NCBI RefSeq assembly: GCF_900101505.1
Contig: NZ_FMZI01000007.1
Location: 272,607-336,606, forward strand
DNA: 64,000 nucleotides
Reading direction: 5' to 3'
Source: Antarctobacter albus
GTDB taxonomy: Bacteria; Pseudomonadota; Alphaproteobacteria; Rhodobacterales; Rhodobacteraceae
Part shown: positions 25,638 through 34,392 of the stretch, piece by piece
How the letters are laid out: the number at the start of each line of letters is the position of its first letter
Numbering within the stretch: position 1 is the stretch's first letter
Notes under the pieces: model-generated
The model's database searches: none
Told to the model about the DNA's origin: nothing
Seen by the model: the letters and a program-made list of their open reading frames with translations, nothing else
Program-made: the position numbers and the translations under genes

Positions 25638-25852
25638 CGACCCTCACAACAGGATATAGCTTGTCCGACCGGCCAGGCCGCAACATTGCGACGCAAACTG
25701 TCCCGGTCGCGGCGCAGGCGCCCTGTGAGGTCGGACCAGGGTTGGGAGTGTCGCGTGTGAGGACTGGAGGCTGTCAGCCAAGGTTCTGCAGGCCTGTGCA
25801 GCCCCGAAAACTGCGTGCGATTCCGTCCAATTTCAGGGTTTAGGTTCAGGAT

Positions 25853-26385
25853 TCACAACCAGGAGATGACGCCTGCCGCGAGGGCGATGGCCATAAGGAA
25901 GAGCCTCGGGCACCGGTCATGGCGGGTTGCCACAGGCCTCCAGTCCGTGAGTTTGCCGAACATGATTTCGATGCGATTGCGCCGCTTGTATCGGCGCGTG
26001 TCGCTTCACCGGTGTTTTGCGTTTCTTTCGGCCCGGGATACAGGCGCGTATCCCTTTGTCCTGCAACGCTTCTCTGAACCAGGCAGCGTCATAGCCACGA
26101 TCATCACGGTCTTCTCTTTGCCGTGTTCATCGCCAACCCGGCCAGCATCCGCGCGAAGATCGCTTTTTCGCTCACCGTCTGTAGAGCGTCTTATGCGGAC
26201 CATAGGCGGCGTTTGTGCCGGCCTTGAACCGATGGCGGCCCGGCGCTCACCATCTGTCCAGCGCAAGCCTTTGCGATTGTTGAAGATAACTCCGCTCAAT
26301 CCTCGCCCGTCATCGGCCCGGGTCTTGCCATGAGGCCTGCGAAAGAAAGCGGCCTTATGCGCGCTGACCTTTTCGAAGAACCTTC
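25853..26385 (-). pseudogene. IS5-family transposase remnant, frameshifted and internally deleted
   Basis: On the minus strand the frames read FFRRPHGKTRADDGRGLSG then VIFNNRKGLRWTD (N-terminal part, about 26340-26260). After frameshifts come an AYGPHKTLY-like piece, a CIPGRKKRK-like piece, and the C-terminal RRNRIEIMFGKLTDWR followed by a stop at 25853. This is the order seen in IS5/IS427-type transposases, but a large central part including most of the DDE core is missing. The element is dead. It borders the block of broken catabolic genes and is related to the intact-looking copy at the right edge. Confidence 0.8.
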
Positions 26386-26531
26386 AGGCGGGGTGCGCCG
26401 ACTTCGTCATGGAGCGGGGTATCGATGTCGATGCGTTCTTCACGCATGAGTTCCGAACCGACCAGGCCGAAGAGGCTTACCGCCTGTTCGATCAGCAGAA
26501 GATCGGCAAAGGCATCCTCCTGGTCGATTGA
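26376..26531 (+). pseudogene. C-terminal remnant of a zinc-type alcohol dehydrogenase
   Basis: This frame encodes about 51 residues ending at a TGA, including AGCADFVMERGIDVDAF, THEFRTDQAEEAYRLFDQQ and IGKGILLVD. This is the typical C-terminus of medium-chain (MDR) alcohol dehydrogenases, where the sequence ends with the substrate-domain helix and GKG-hydrophobic strand. Nothing upstream encodes the rest of the enzyme; the IS5 remnant occupies that place. It appears to be the surviving end of a gene interrupted or deleted by IS activity. Confidence 0.7.
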
Positions 26532-26577
26532 TCCGCAAAATCCTGACAGGTCCCGGAGGAAAACTCGGAATGATGGC

Positions 26578-27180
26578 CCCACTTCATAGCCTGAGCGCGC
26601 CGGTGCAGGCGTTTCTGTCGCGCCAGCCGACGCCGGGGCGATTGGGGTGGTCAATCCTTCAACCGGCACGACGCTGGGTGACCTTGCCTCGGGTGGCGCC
26701 GCGGATGTAGACGCTGTCGTAAATGCTGCACGCCGCGCTTTCGAAGGCGAATGGCGAGGATGGTCACCCTACCAGCGGCAAGCTCTGCTCATCCGGGCCT
26801 ACGATCTTCTGGAGCGGCGCTTCGACGAACTGGCCGAGATCGAGTCGGTCGACATGGGTGCCCCGATCTCCAAGACCCGCGCTACCAAGCAGGGCGCCTT
26901 GCGAATGATCCAGTTCTTCGCGGCCTTGGCCCTGAGTATTCGGGGTGAGACGTCGGAGAACGGTCTGCCCGGAGACGTGACCACGATGACGTTGAAGGCA
27001 CCCGCCGGGGTGAACGGCGGCATTATCCCTTGGAACGGCTCGCTCACCTCGGTCTGGTGGATCGTCGGCGCTGCCACTGCCACGGGGTGCACAACGGTGC
27101 TCAAGCCTGCAACCGAAGCCTCTCTCACCGTGCTTTACCTTGCAGAGAAACTGCTCGAGATCGGGCTGCCGCTGGGCGTG
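26578..27180 (+). pseudogene. N-terminal half of an aldehyde dehydrogenase
   Basis: From a GTG-containing frame at 26647 the sequence reads VVNPSTGTTLGDLASG, AARRAFEGEW, YDLLERRFDELAEIESVDMG, then APAGVNGGIIPWNGSLTS and TVLKPATEASLTVLYLAEKL, ending at EIGLPLGV (27180). This is the first 170-190 residues of an NAD(P)-aldehyde dehydrogenase. The NAD-binding GxxxxG segment, catalytic Glu and Cys are lost. Upstream of 26647 similarity continues with a frameshift (HFIA in one frame, then GVSVAPADAG in another). At 27180 it joins a fragment of a different gene on the other strand. Confidence 0.82.
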
Positions 27181-27557
27181 CACAGGACCATATCGATATC
27201 GTCGGGGCCCAAGCCGTGCGACGCAAGAGCAGCCAGAAAGCTATCGTGGTCCTGGTCATTCCATTCAGGCCGTTGGGGCAGGTGCTTGTGGGCGCCGACG
27301 CATGTATCGACGAGGATGTTTTGGGTCGGCGTTTCCACAAGGAAACCCTGAATGGGCATCCGAAGTGTCCAGGCGTCCGGGTCGATTCCGCCGCCCAGCC
27401 ACTCAAGATGCGGCTCCCACGCCTCTGGCCGTGTATCCCGAAAGAAGTAGTCCACATCGATCTGCAAGACCGACTCCAGCACGCGCCGAAGTCGATGGTT
27501 GCCGATCTGGCGGAAGGGGTCGTCGGGAGCTGGACGCTTTGACATCGGCGCGCACAT
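27181..27557 (-). pseudogene. N-terminal fragment of a metallo-beta-lactamase-fold hydrolase
   Basis: The minus-strand ORF starting at 27557 reads KRPAPDDPFRQIGNHRLRR, FFRDTRPEAWEPHLEWLGGG, GFLVETPTQNILVDTCVGAHK and SHGLGPDDIDMVLCT. This is the N-terminal part of an MBL-fold hydrolase, ending right where the HxHxDH zinc motif should follow. There it fuses to the antisense of the aldehyde dehydrogenase fragment. Without the zinc motif it cannot be active. Confidence 0.78.
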
Positions 27558-27566
27558 GAGCGGCGA

Positions 27567-28299
27567 TCAGTCGAATTTCAGGGCGTTCGCAATCGGGGCC
27601 TTCGTCATGAAGGTCACGTCCGCCCCGGCGGTTGCATGGCGCGCACCCATTGCGATCATCTCCTTGGCCAGCTCCGGGTGATGACCCATGCCGCCGACAC
27701 CGAAATAGATATTGTTGACCTTGCAGGCGTCAGTCACTCTTTGGAAGCCTGCCTGGACGTCCGGCTGATCGAGCTGGCCGGGCAGACCCAGAGTGTTCGA
27801 CAGGTCATTGGCACCGACGTGCAGCATGTCGAGGCCATCCACTGCCGCGATCTCCTCCACCGCATCGAGGGCCCTTGGGCCTTCGATCATGGAGATGACC
27901 ATCGCCGCGGCGTTGACGGCCTTCATTGCGTCGACGGGCGGGGCAGGGCGAAACATGAGCTGGGGCAGGCAGGGCATGATCGAGCGCCGGCCGAGCGGTG
28001 GGTACTTTGCCGCTGCAACTGCGCTGCGGGCATCTTCCGCCGTCTCGGTGTCCGGAACGATCCCCCCTTGGGCACCGCAATCCATTGCCTGAGTAATGGC
28101 AAAGCTGTCGAGAGTTCCGACCCTCACCAAGGGCGTGATGCCGCCAAGGTTTCAGGCGATGCAGAGCCGGGTGACGGTCTTGGCGATTGCCACGATCTCG
28201 ACACCGCGCACCAGCCGCGAGATCATGCCGACAGCCAGTTTGCCCGAGACCGGACGGGCGGCATCGGAGGGGCGGATTGACGGTCGTGTTTCGTGTCAC
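27567..28299 (-). pseudogene. Broken HpcH/HpaI aldolase (2-oxo-dicarboxylate aldolase family)
   Basis: The C-terminal part (from about 28151 to the stop at 27567) is clear: TPLVRVGTLDSFAIT, GGIVPDTETAEDARSAV, YPPLGRRS, MLHVGANDLS and a GADVTFM end. Upstream in the same frame is an N-terminal piece, SGKLAVGMISRLVRGVE, but the stretch with the active-site strand (usually IDxEH) is deleted, and a TGA interrupts at 28152-28154. The likely original start, reading MTRNTTVNPPL from a GTG at 28299, is in another frame. The gene therefore carries a deletion, a nonsense codon and a frameshift. Confidence 0.82.
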
Positions 28300-29489
28300 C
28301 GACCGCCCCGACGCGACGGGTTTCCGCGCACCTGGCGTTCGACATCGTCAAGGACCGATCTCAGATCGACATCGGACCGATCTTTCCCGGCCCCGAAAAG
28401 GGTGGCATCGACCGGGCGCAGAACCCTCTCCAAGGCAGTAGGCTCCGTCTCCAGCAGGCGTTGCGCGCGTGTCCGGAAGAGAGCAGTTTCCCCCTTTGCC
28501 GCATGGCGCCTCAGCTTGTGCAGATCCGATCGCAGTCGCCACCGGCTGCGCCAGCGCCCAAACAAACCCGAAGCCCCGGCGCGCGCCCGCAACGTCGGGA
28601 CCAGGACCACAAGAAAAGCTATCACAGCGATCGCAAGATGTGGTTGACCGATGCCCAGGTCCTTGCGCCATCCAGAGGCGGCGTTGGCGGAAAAACTTGC
28701 ATAGCCGATGGGGGTGGCGGGGAGTGTGACCGTACGTGCTTGCCTGAGCGCCGTATCGAAATAGGGGATCGTGACCTCTGGCAGAACACCGGGTTCGCCG
28801 GTGATGGGCCGCAGGCTCCAGGTCCAGACCAGTGTGGTGACCGGGCCTGCCTCTGTCACCTGAAAGTCGCGTTCCGCCGGGGGCGAGAAGGTGATCAGCC
28901 AGGGTTCGCGCAGTGGCGGCTGGTGCGGCATCATTTCCGGCGTGGCGCCCAGGGCGCGCAGCACCACGCGGCGTTTCACGCTTTGACCGTCTTCGAGCCG
29001 GGCCGCATCCGCGTCCCAGCTGTCCGACAGTTCCAGCGCCCGAACGGGCAGCCAGTCATCGCCCGCCCCGGCGGGTTTCTCGGCCACGTCGATCCGAACC
29101 GGCGCTGTCCGGACAAGCACGGTGTCGCGATGCCCCTGCTTGTCGATAAGCTGCAACTCATGCGCGATGGGCAACACTTCGAGCGCGCCCGCCCGCCGGG
29201 GGTAGAGCGCGATGCGACGCTCGAACACCTTGGCCACGAGGCCGTCAATGCGCTGATCCGTCCAGCTGTCCTGGCCCAGACGGGTCCAGTCGAAATCGGT
29301 CATCGGCCGCAGCTTCAACTCTTCGTTGGTGATGTTCCTGCGATAGACGCCGCGGATCGTGGCCAGGATCATCTCGCCTTGGACGGGGGCCGTCTCACGC
29401 GGATCGAGCACCAGTTCCAGACGCAGCGCGTCCTCCTGCGCGGACAGGGGGCAGGCAAGGATCAGCAGCAGGGCCAGCCATCTCACCAT
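28296..29489 (-). CDS. batD: BatD-like protein, periplasmic/membrane subunit of the MoxR-Bat system
   Basis: 397 residues with a signal peptide (MVRWLALLLILACPLSAQ), a long beta-rich periplasmic region (LVLDPRETAPVQGEMILATI near residue 26; RRAGALEVLPIAHEL near residue 98), one membrane span near residue 290 (HLAIAVIAFLVVLVPTL) and a basic cytoplasmic tail. The layout is that of BatD (oxygen-tolerance) proteins. It is the last gene of the minus-strand moxR operon and overlaps the TPR-type gene by 7 nt. Role: surface/assembly partner of the vWA proteins, poorly understood. Confidence 0.82.
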   Translation of the reverse strand: MVRWLALLLILACPLSAQEDALRLELVLDPRETAPVQGEMILATIRGVYRRNITNEELKLRPMTDFDWTRLGQDSWTDQRIDGLVAKVFERRIALYPRRAGALEVLPIAHELQLIDKQGHRDTVLVRTAPVRIDVAEKPAGAGDDWLPVRALELSDSWDADAARLEDGQSVKRRVVLRALGATPEMMPHQPPLREPWLITFSPPAERDFQVTEAGPVTTLVWTWSLRPITGEPGVLPEVTIPYFDTALRQARTVTLPATPIGYASFSANAASGWRKDLGIGQPHLAIAVIAFLVVLVPTLRARAGASGLFGRWRSRWRLRSDLHKLRRHAAKGETALFRTRAQRLLETEPTALERVLRPVDATLFGAGKDRSDVDLRSVLDDVERQVRGNPSRRGGR

Positions 29490-30136
29490 CGGTCGGCCTC
29501 CTCGCGGTGGGCCTCACCTGCAGCGCGGCGACGATCCATTTCGGCCGCAAGACGTCCCTTCAGGTATTCACCCGGCGCATCGGCCAGCGTGTCGAGCCAG
29601 CTGTCGTCGGCTGCCGCCGTCCGGTCGCCGGTCACCGGGCGCTTGAGGCTGGCGCGCGCGGGATCGCGCTCTGCGGCCTGGATGGGCTGCGAGGGATCGT
29701 CGGGGTCAAAGGCCGCGGTTTCTATCCCCGCCTCCGAAAGGATGGTTTCGATCCGACCGTGGCCCCTGGCCTCGCCGATGACGGGGTCGACGAGGTCCAG
29801 GACGACGCGACGGTTATGCTGTGCGTCGGCGTCGTAGCGGTCGGCAAACAGGACTGCATCGAAATAGGCGACGGACAGGGCGAAATCGCCTGTCGCGGCC
29901 AGCGTGAGACCGCGATTGTAGGTGGCACTGCGGCCAATGGCGGCAAAGGCACTGTCGGCGTCCGCGTAGCGGCCCGCATCATAGAGCGCGGCGGCGCGCG
30001 CGGCGGGATCCTGGATGAGTGGCACGGCAAGCTGGGGAAACCCGGCCCGCCAGATCAGCTTGGCCCAGGCCTCCGGTCCGGCGGCAGCCGCGCAGGCCAG
30101 GGCGACCCCAAGGATGAACAGCGTGAAACGGCTCAT
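29483..30136 (-). CDS. Tetratricopeptide-type protein of the Bat operon (BatE/BatC-like)
   Basis: 217 residues: signal peptide or anchor (MSRFTLFILGVALACAAAAG), then one or two TPR-like helical hairpins (AAALYDAGRYADADSAFAAI and YNRGLTLAATGDFALSVAYF), and a low-complexity Asp/Ala-rich tail with a final basic helix. Both ends overlap neighbours (ATGA upstream, 7 nt downstream). Such TPR proteins act as scaffolds for Bat vWA proteins. Confidence 0.75.
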   Translation of the reverse strand: MSRFTLFILGVALACAAAAGPEAWAKLIWRAGFPQLAVPLIQDPAARAAALYDAGRYADADSAFAAIGRSATYNRGLTLAATGDFALSVAYFDAVLFADRYDADAQHNRRVVLDLVDPVIGEARGHGRIETILSEAGIETAAFDPDDPSQPIQAAERDPARASLKRPVTGDRTAAADDSWLDTLADAPGEYLKGRLAAEMDRRRAAGEAHREEADRW

Positions 30137-31068
30137 GTCCTGCGTCTCCTCCTAAAGAGGGGTGCCAACGGAAATAGCGCCAGCAGGACGAACCAGCGAC
30201 CCTGATCCGCATAGTGCAGGTTTCGCAACGCGCGATCCGTGGCTGCCGTGCCTTGACGACGGGCCAGCAGGGCTTCCAGCCGCCGGGTGTCCGTCGCGTC
30301 AACGGTGATGCCAGCTCCGGCCACGGTCAAGGCCTCCAGCCCGTCCCTTCGTGCCGGGGGCATGCCATAGGGGGACGCCACGGGCGCGACAAAGACCGCC
30401 GAAACACGCATCCCGTCCGCCGCCATCTGCCGCGCGAGATCACGGGCTTCCGGGCCGGTGCCGCCGCCATCCGAGACCAGGACAACGTCCGGATGGGCCG
30501 CCCCGGCATCTGTCAGAACTTGCCGCGCCATTGCCAGTGCACGGTCGGGCCGGCTGCCTGCCACGGGCATGGTTTGGGCATCGGCAACGGCAACAACCGT
30601 TTTCAGCGCGGCGGCGTCCTCGGTCGGCACGCTGACAAGAAAACTCTCGCCCGAATAGACGCCCAACGCGATCGGGCGCGTGCCCTGGGTGTCGATCAGG
30701 CGGGACACGGCTGCCTGCGCATCGTCGAACCCACCTCCGCGGGTTACCGATTGCGACAGGTCGAGAAGGATGGTCACCGCGTCCAGGTTGCGCAGGCGCG
30801 GCACGTCGGGATCCGGCGTGGCCGGGCCGGCCAGCCCTGCCGCGACAAGAGCCGCCGACAGCGCGAGGCACCAGGGCGCCGGGTCACGCCGTGTTTCGGT
30901 CACATGGCCCAACCTGCGCATCGCGGACAGGAGCGCGGGGTCGGTCACGGTTTGCCATCGCCCGAGGCCATGAGACCGCCAGGCGATCACCGCACCGGCA
31001 ATCAGGGCAGCCGGAACCGCGAACAGCCAGAGCGGACGCAGCCATAGGATGTCCAGCGCACTGCTCAT
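30133..31068 (-). CDS. batB: vWA-domain membrane protein (BatB-like)
   Basis: 311 residues: membrane span near residues 10-30, another near 70-85, then a von Willebrand A domain with MIDAS motif DLSQS (in ILLDLSQSVTRGG near residue 104) and VVLVSDGGGTG near residue 193, and a C-terminal span (WFVLLALFPLAPLF) with a basic tail. ATG 31068 overlaps the batA stop as ATGA; an upstream in-frame start is less likely. It is a partner of BatA in the MoxR complex. Confidence 0.85.
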   Translation of the reverse strand: MSSALDILWLRPLWLFAVPAALIAGAVIAWRSHGLGRWQTVTDPALLSAMRRLGHVTETRRDPAPWCLALSAALVAAGLAGPATPDPDVPRLRNLDAVTILLDLSQSVTRGGGFDDAQAAVSRLIDTQGTRPIALGVYSGESFLVSVPTEDAAALKTVVAVADAQTMPVAGSRPDRALAMARQVLTDAGAAHPDVVLVSDGGGTGPEARDLARQMAADGMRVSAVFVAPVASPYGMPPARRDGLEALTVAGAGITVDATDTRRLEALLARRQGTAATDRALRNLHYADQGRWFVLLALFPLAPLFRRRRRT

Positions 31069-32021
31069 GCCGTCTCGCGCGCCTGAAGGACAAGCGACAC
31101 ACCGAGAAGAGCGAAGCCAGCGGCGGCGCACCAGGGCCAGAATTCGTGCCAGCTACGGATCGGTGGCGCATCCGCAAGGCTGGGTTCCAGGCGGTCGATG
31201 GCCTCGGTCACAGCCAGCAGGTCTGCGGTGGTGCGCACGCGGAAGGCCTGCCCTTTTGCGGCTTCGGCGATCCTGCGCAGCGTTTCGCTGTCCACCGCGT
31301 CGCGCGCGCGGGGGGCAGTTTCGAGATCCGCCGGGCCAAGGGCGATTGTATAGATACCGATGCCGAGCCGGGACGCGGTTGCCGCCGCGGCAACTGGATC
31401 GACGACTCCGGTGGTGTCCTGGCCATCGGACAGCAGGACGATGACCCGGCTTTCCGCATCACGCGACCGTAGCCGCCGGATCGCAAGGCCCAGCCCGTCG
31501 GCAATGGCCGTGGCCTTGCCCGAGACACCGATCTGCGCGGTCTCTACCTGATGTGCGACGGCAGACACATCATGTGTGAGCGCGGCGGCCACATAGGCCC
31601 GGTCGCCAAAGACGACGAGACCCACGCGATCACCGGCCCGGCCCCGGATGAAGCGGGCACCGACCTCCTGAACCGCCGCGAGGCGTGACACCCTTTGGCC
31701 GTCCAGGTCGAAATCCTCCTTTTGCATGGACCCCGACAGGTCCAGCACCAGGACGATGTCGCGGCCCGACGCCGGTATCACGCCCAGGGTGCGCTCTGCC
31801 CTTGGCCCGGACAGGGCCAGAACCAGGGCAATCCAGGCCAGGAACAGGATGGTGCCCCGTGCATGGCGCCGTGCCGGGGCGGCATCCACGGGGTGAAAGG
31901 CTGCCGCGATGGCCGGCGGCAGGGCCAGCGCGCCATGCTGCCGCGCCTGTCCTGGCAACAGGCGCAACAGGAGCAAGGGCAGGGGTAGCAGGACAAGGAC
32001 CCAGGGCGCGGCAAGGCTCAT
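31065..32021 (-). CDS. batA: vWA-domain membrane protein (BatA-like)
   Basis: 318 residues. Two N-terminal spans (WVLVLLPLPLLLLRLLPG and GTILFLAWIALVLALSG) are followed by a vWA domain with the complete MIDAS: DLSGS in LVLDLSGSMQKEDF near residue 92, the Thr in GKATAIADGLG, and VIVLLSDGQDT near residue 193. A C-terminal helix spans the membrane again. It overlaps both neighbours by 4 nt. BatA proteins are activated by MoxR ATPases and support envelope integrity or metal insertion into partner enzymes. Confidence 0.88.
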   Translation of the reverse strand: MSLAAPWVLVLLPLPLLLLRLLPGQARQHGALALPPAIAAAFHPVDAAPARRHARGTILFLAWIALVLALSGPRAERTLGVIPASGRDIVLVLDLSGSMQKEDFDLDGQRVSRLAAVQEVGARFIRGRAGDRVGLVVFGDRAYVAAALTHDVSAVAHQVETAQIGVSGKATAIADGLGLAIRRLRSRDAESRVIVLLSDGQDTTGVVDPVAAAATASRLGIGIYTIALGPADLETAPRARDAVDSETLRRIAEAAKGQAFRVRTTADLLAVTEAIDRLEPSLADAPPIRSWHEFWPWCAAAGFALLGVSLVLQARETA

Positions 32022-32389
32022 CGTCGCTGCCTCCGCCTTGCGGCCGCGATGACCACGGCCTCGAGCGCGGCGGGGTCGACAGGGGCGCGCGGATTGTAAA
32101 GCGCTTCCTGCATTTCCTTGGGGAGCGTCCCGCCATTGGCCCGCAAAAGCGCGGCCAGGCCGGCGATGCGGACCTCGGTTTCACAGGATGCCAGTCGGGC
32201 GATCGCGGCGCGGGCAGTGTCCCGGGGGCTGAGGCGCCGCGCGGTCAGGCCGCGCAGCAGCGCCGACAATAGCAACCCGGCAAGCAATCCCAAGGCCACG
32301 GCCGCCAGCGCATCCTGCCAGCCAAAGCGGGCAAAGCTTTCCGGGATACGGATCCCGGCCAGGCGCGGAACAAGCTCTTCGGGTGTCAT
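32018..32389 (-). CDS. DUF4381 family membrane protein
   Basis: 123 residues: a short N-terminus (PEELVPRLAGIRIPESFARF), one membrane span (DALAAVALGLLAGLLLSALLRG), then a soluble helical region with ALLRANGGTLPKEMQEALYN. DUF4381 proteins occur almost only between the DUF58 and vWA genes of moxR operons, as here. It overlaps both neighbours (ATGA). Function unknown. Confidence 0.8.
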   Translation of the reverse strand: MTPEELVPRLAGIRIPESFARFGWQDALAAVALGLLAGLLLSALLRGLTARRLSPRDTARAAIARLASCETEVRIAGLAALLRANGGTLPKEMQEALYNPRAPVDPAALEAVVIAAARRRQRR

Positions 32390-33228
32390 GCCATCCCGGC
32401 CTCGACCGGATCGGCGGCCCGCAGGATGCGGGCCGGAATGCCGTGACGTGCAAGCAGGGCGGGCGAGGCCGAACGGCCAAACCGTCCACGGGATATGCGT
32501 GCGCCGATCCGCGCCGCAAAGCGGCCCCGGGGAGGCGCGATCTCGACCGCGTCCTGCACCAGCAGGACGTCAAGCGGGCATTTCCGCGTCAGGGCCGCCG
32601 TTGCCGGCCCGAAATCGGCGCCGGGATCGTCCAGCCCGGTGGCGAGCAGAACGACCGTACCTGGCGCGACCCGGGCGGCGACGCCGTCGAGCATGACCGC
32701 AAGGCTGTCATGGGCCTTGCCGGGGGTCTCCAGCGCGGCGGCATGCGCCCGGGCAAAAGCCCCGCTGATGCGCAACATCGCGGCCTCGCGCGGGCGCGGT
32801 GGCAGCATTTCGAAGGTGCGGTCGCGCAGGATCGCGGCGCCGACCCGTGCCCCGGACAGGCAGGCACGCCAGCCGTCAAGCGCCAGGGCTTCGGCAGCCG
32901 CAACTGAACGGAACCGCCCCCGCGTGCCCCAGAGCATCGGTGCCCGGAAATCGACTACCAATAGCAGGCTGCGTTCCACCTCTTCATGCCGGCTGCGCAC
33001 CTGTGGCCTCCCGCTGCGGGCGCTGGCCGCCGGGTCGATGCGGCGCAGGTCGTCGCCGTCCTGAAAGGGCCGGAGATCGAAGAGATCCCCGCCATCGCCG
33101 CGGCGCGGACCGGACAGGCCGCCGCTCAGCCCCTGCGACAGACCACCTGCGGTGCCGTTCTCGGCGAGAGACGCGAGCGCGATCAGTCGATCAAGAGAAA
33201 CCTCCGCGCCGGATGCATCGGGCAGCAT
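32386..33228 (-). CDS. DUF58 domain protein of the MoxR operon
   Basis: 280 residues. DUF58 core motif is LRPFQDGDDLRRIDPAASAR near residue 58 followed by a degenerate vWA-like domain starting LLLVVDFRAPM near residue 92 (DxR in place of DxSxS). ATG 33228 overlaps the moxR stop, and the ATG-initiated upstream extension is not needed. DUF58 proteins accompany MoxR ATPases and vWA proteins; they are thought to take part in the chaperone complex. Confidence 0.85.
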   Translation of the reverse strand: MLPDASGAEVSLDRLIALASLAENGTAGGLSQGLSGGLSGPRRGDGGDLFDLRPFQDGDDLRRIDPAASARSGRPQVRSRHEEVERSLLLVVDFRAPMLWGTRGRFRSVAAAEALALDGWRACLSGARVGAAILRDRTFEMLPPRPREAAMLRISGAFARAHAAALETPGKAHDSLAVMLDGVAARVAPGTVVLLATGLDDPGADFGPATAALTRKCPLDVLLVQDAVEIAPPRGRFAARIGARISRGRFGRSASPALLARHGIPARILRAADPVEAGMA

Positions 33229-34199
33229 CACAGCGGCGCCACCGCGGCAAGGATCTCGGCAAAGATCGTCCGCGACGTCTCGCCCGCGGCCTGTGCGCGC
33301 CATGTCGGTGCCATCCGATGACAGAGCACATCCGGGGCCAGGGCCATCACATCCTCTGGCACGGCATAGTCACGCCCGTGCAGCCAGGCCCGCGCCCGTG
33401 CCGCCGAGGCCAGTGCAAGCGTGCCGCGCGGGCTGACCGCGTGGCGGATGCGGTCGGTCACGTCGATGGCCTCGGTTTGTCGCCGCGTCGCCATGACCAG
33501 CGCCACCATGTAGTTGCGCAGCGCCGGCGACAGATGCACCTGAAGGACCTCCTCCTTCATCGTGGCAAGTGCGTCGTGATCGAGCGTGGCGGCCTGCGGC
33601 CCGACATGGGCGCGCCGTTCTGCCTCGACGAGATCGAGGATCGCCAGCTCGTCCGCCTCGCCCGGCAAGTCGAGCATCACATGCATCAGAAAACGGTCAA
33701 GCTGGGCCTCGGGGAGGGGGAAGGTGCCTTCCTGTTCCAGCGGGTTCTGGGTGGCGACCACCATGAAGGGGTCCGGCAGGCTGCGGGTTTCGCCACCGGC
33801 GGTGACCTGCGTCTCGCCCATCGCCTCAAGCAGCGCAGACTGCACCTTGGGCGGTGCCCGGTTTATCTCGTCCACAAGGACGAGGTTGTGAAAGACCGGG
33901 CCGGGCAGAAAGGCCATTTGGCCGCTGTCTTGCCGGTAAACCTGTGTCCCGGTTACATCCGATGGCATCAGGTCGGGTGTACACTGGATACGGGCGAAAC
34001 TGCCTTCGACGCCATCGGCCAGCCGACGGACAGAGCGGGTCTTGGCCAGACCGGGGGCGCCTTCGATCAGAACATGTCCCCCGGTCAGCAGGGCAATCAT
34101 CAACCGTTCGACCAGTGCTGCATGCCCGACCAGCCCGGCCTCCATCTGCGCCGCCAGCGCCTTGGCCGGCGCGGCTGCAACCGCTGCGATATCCTCCAT
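33228..34199 (-). CDS. moxR: MoxR family AAA+ ATPase
   Basis: 323 residues with the AAA_3 domain: Walker A HVLIEGAPGLAKTRSVRRLA near residue 42, Walker B LVLVDEINRAPPKVQSALLE near residue 105, sensor 1 MVVATQNPLEQEGTFPLPEAQ near residue 147 and a C-terminal lid domain. It is the first gene of the bat operon and acts as the energy-driven chaperone for the vWA partners. ATG 34199 has GGGAGG 6 nt upstream; an in-frame start farther upstream lies in sequence with no domain. Confidence 0.93.
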   Translation of the reverse strand: MEDIAAVAAAPAKALAAQMEAGLVGHAALVERLMIALLTGGHVLIEGAPGLAKTRSVRRLADGVEGSFARIQCTPDLMPSDVTGTQVYRQDSGQMAFLPGPVFHNLVLVDEINRAPPKVQSALLEAMGETQVTAGGETRSLPDPFMVVATQNPLEQEGTFPLPEAQLDRFLMHVMLDLPGEADELAILDLVEAERRAHVGPQAATLDHDALATMKEEVLQVHLSPALRNYMVALVMATRRQTEAIDVTDRIRHAVSPRGTLALASAARARAWLHGRDYAVPEDVMALAPDVLCHRMAPTWRAQAAGETSRTIFAEILAAVAPL

Positions 34200-34344
34200 T
34201 CGGACCTCCCTATCCGCCGGGGCCATAGGATCACGGACCGCCCCGTCCTTGAACCCCTCCGTAGGTGTGGCTTTTGCCGGGCCGGGGGCTAAGGGGAGGG
34301 CCGGGTCGGCCTCCACGATCCGACGGGCCTCTCGGGCCTCAACG

Positions 34345-34372
34345 AAAAACGGGCGGCGCAGAGCACCGCCCG
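34345..34372 (-). terminator. Rho-independent terminator after atoE-like gene
   Basis: On the minus strand a CGGGCGG/CCGCCCG stem with a 9-nt loop is followed directly by TTTTTCGTT. It lies 21 nt beyond the carrier gene and ends the malonate operon. Confidence 0.85.
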
Positions 34373-34392
34373 CCCTTGGGCCGTCGCAGGGA

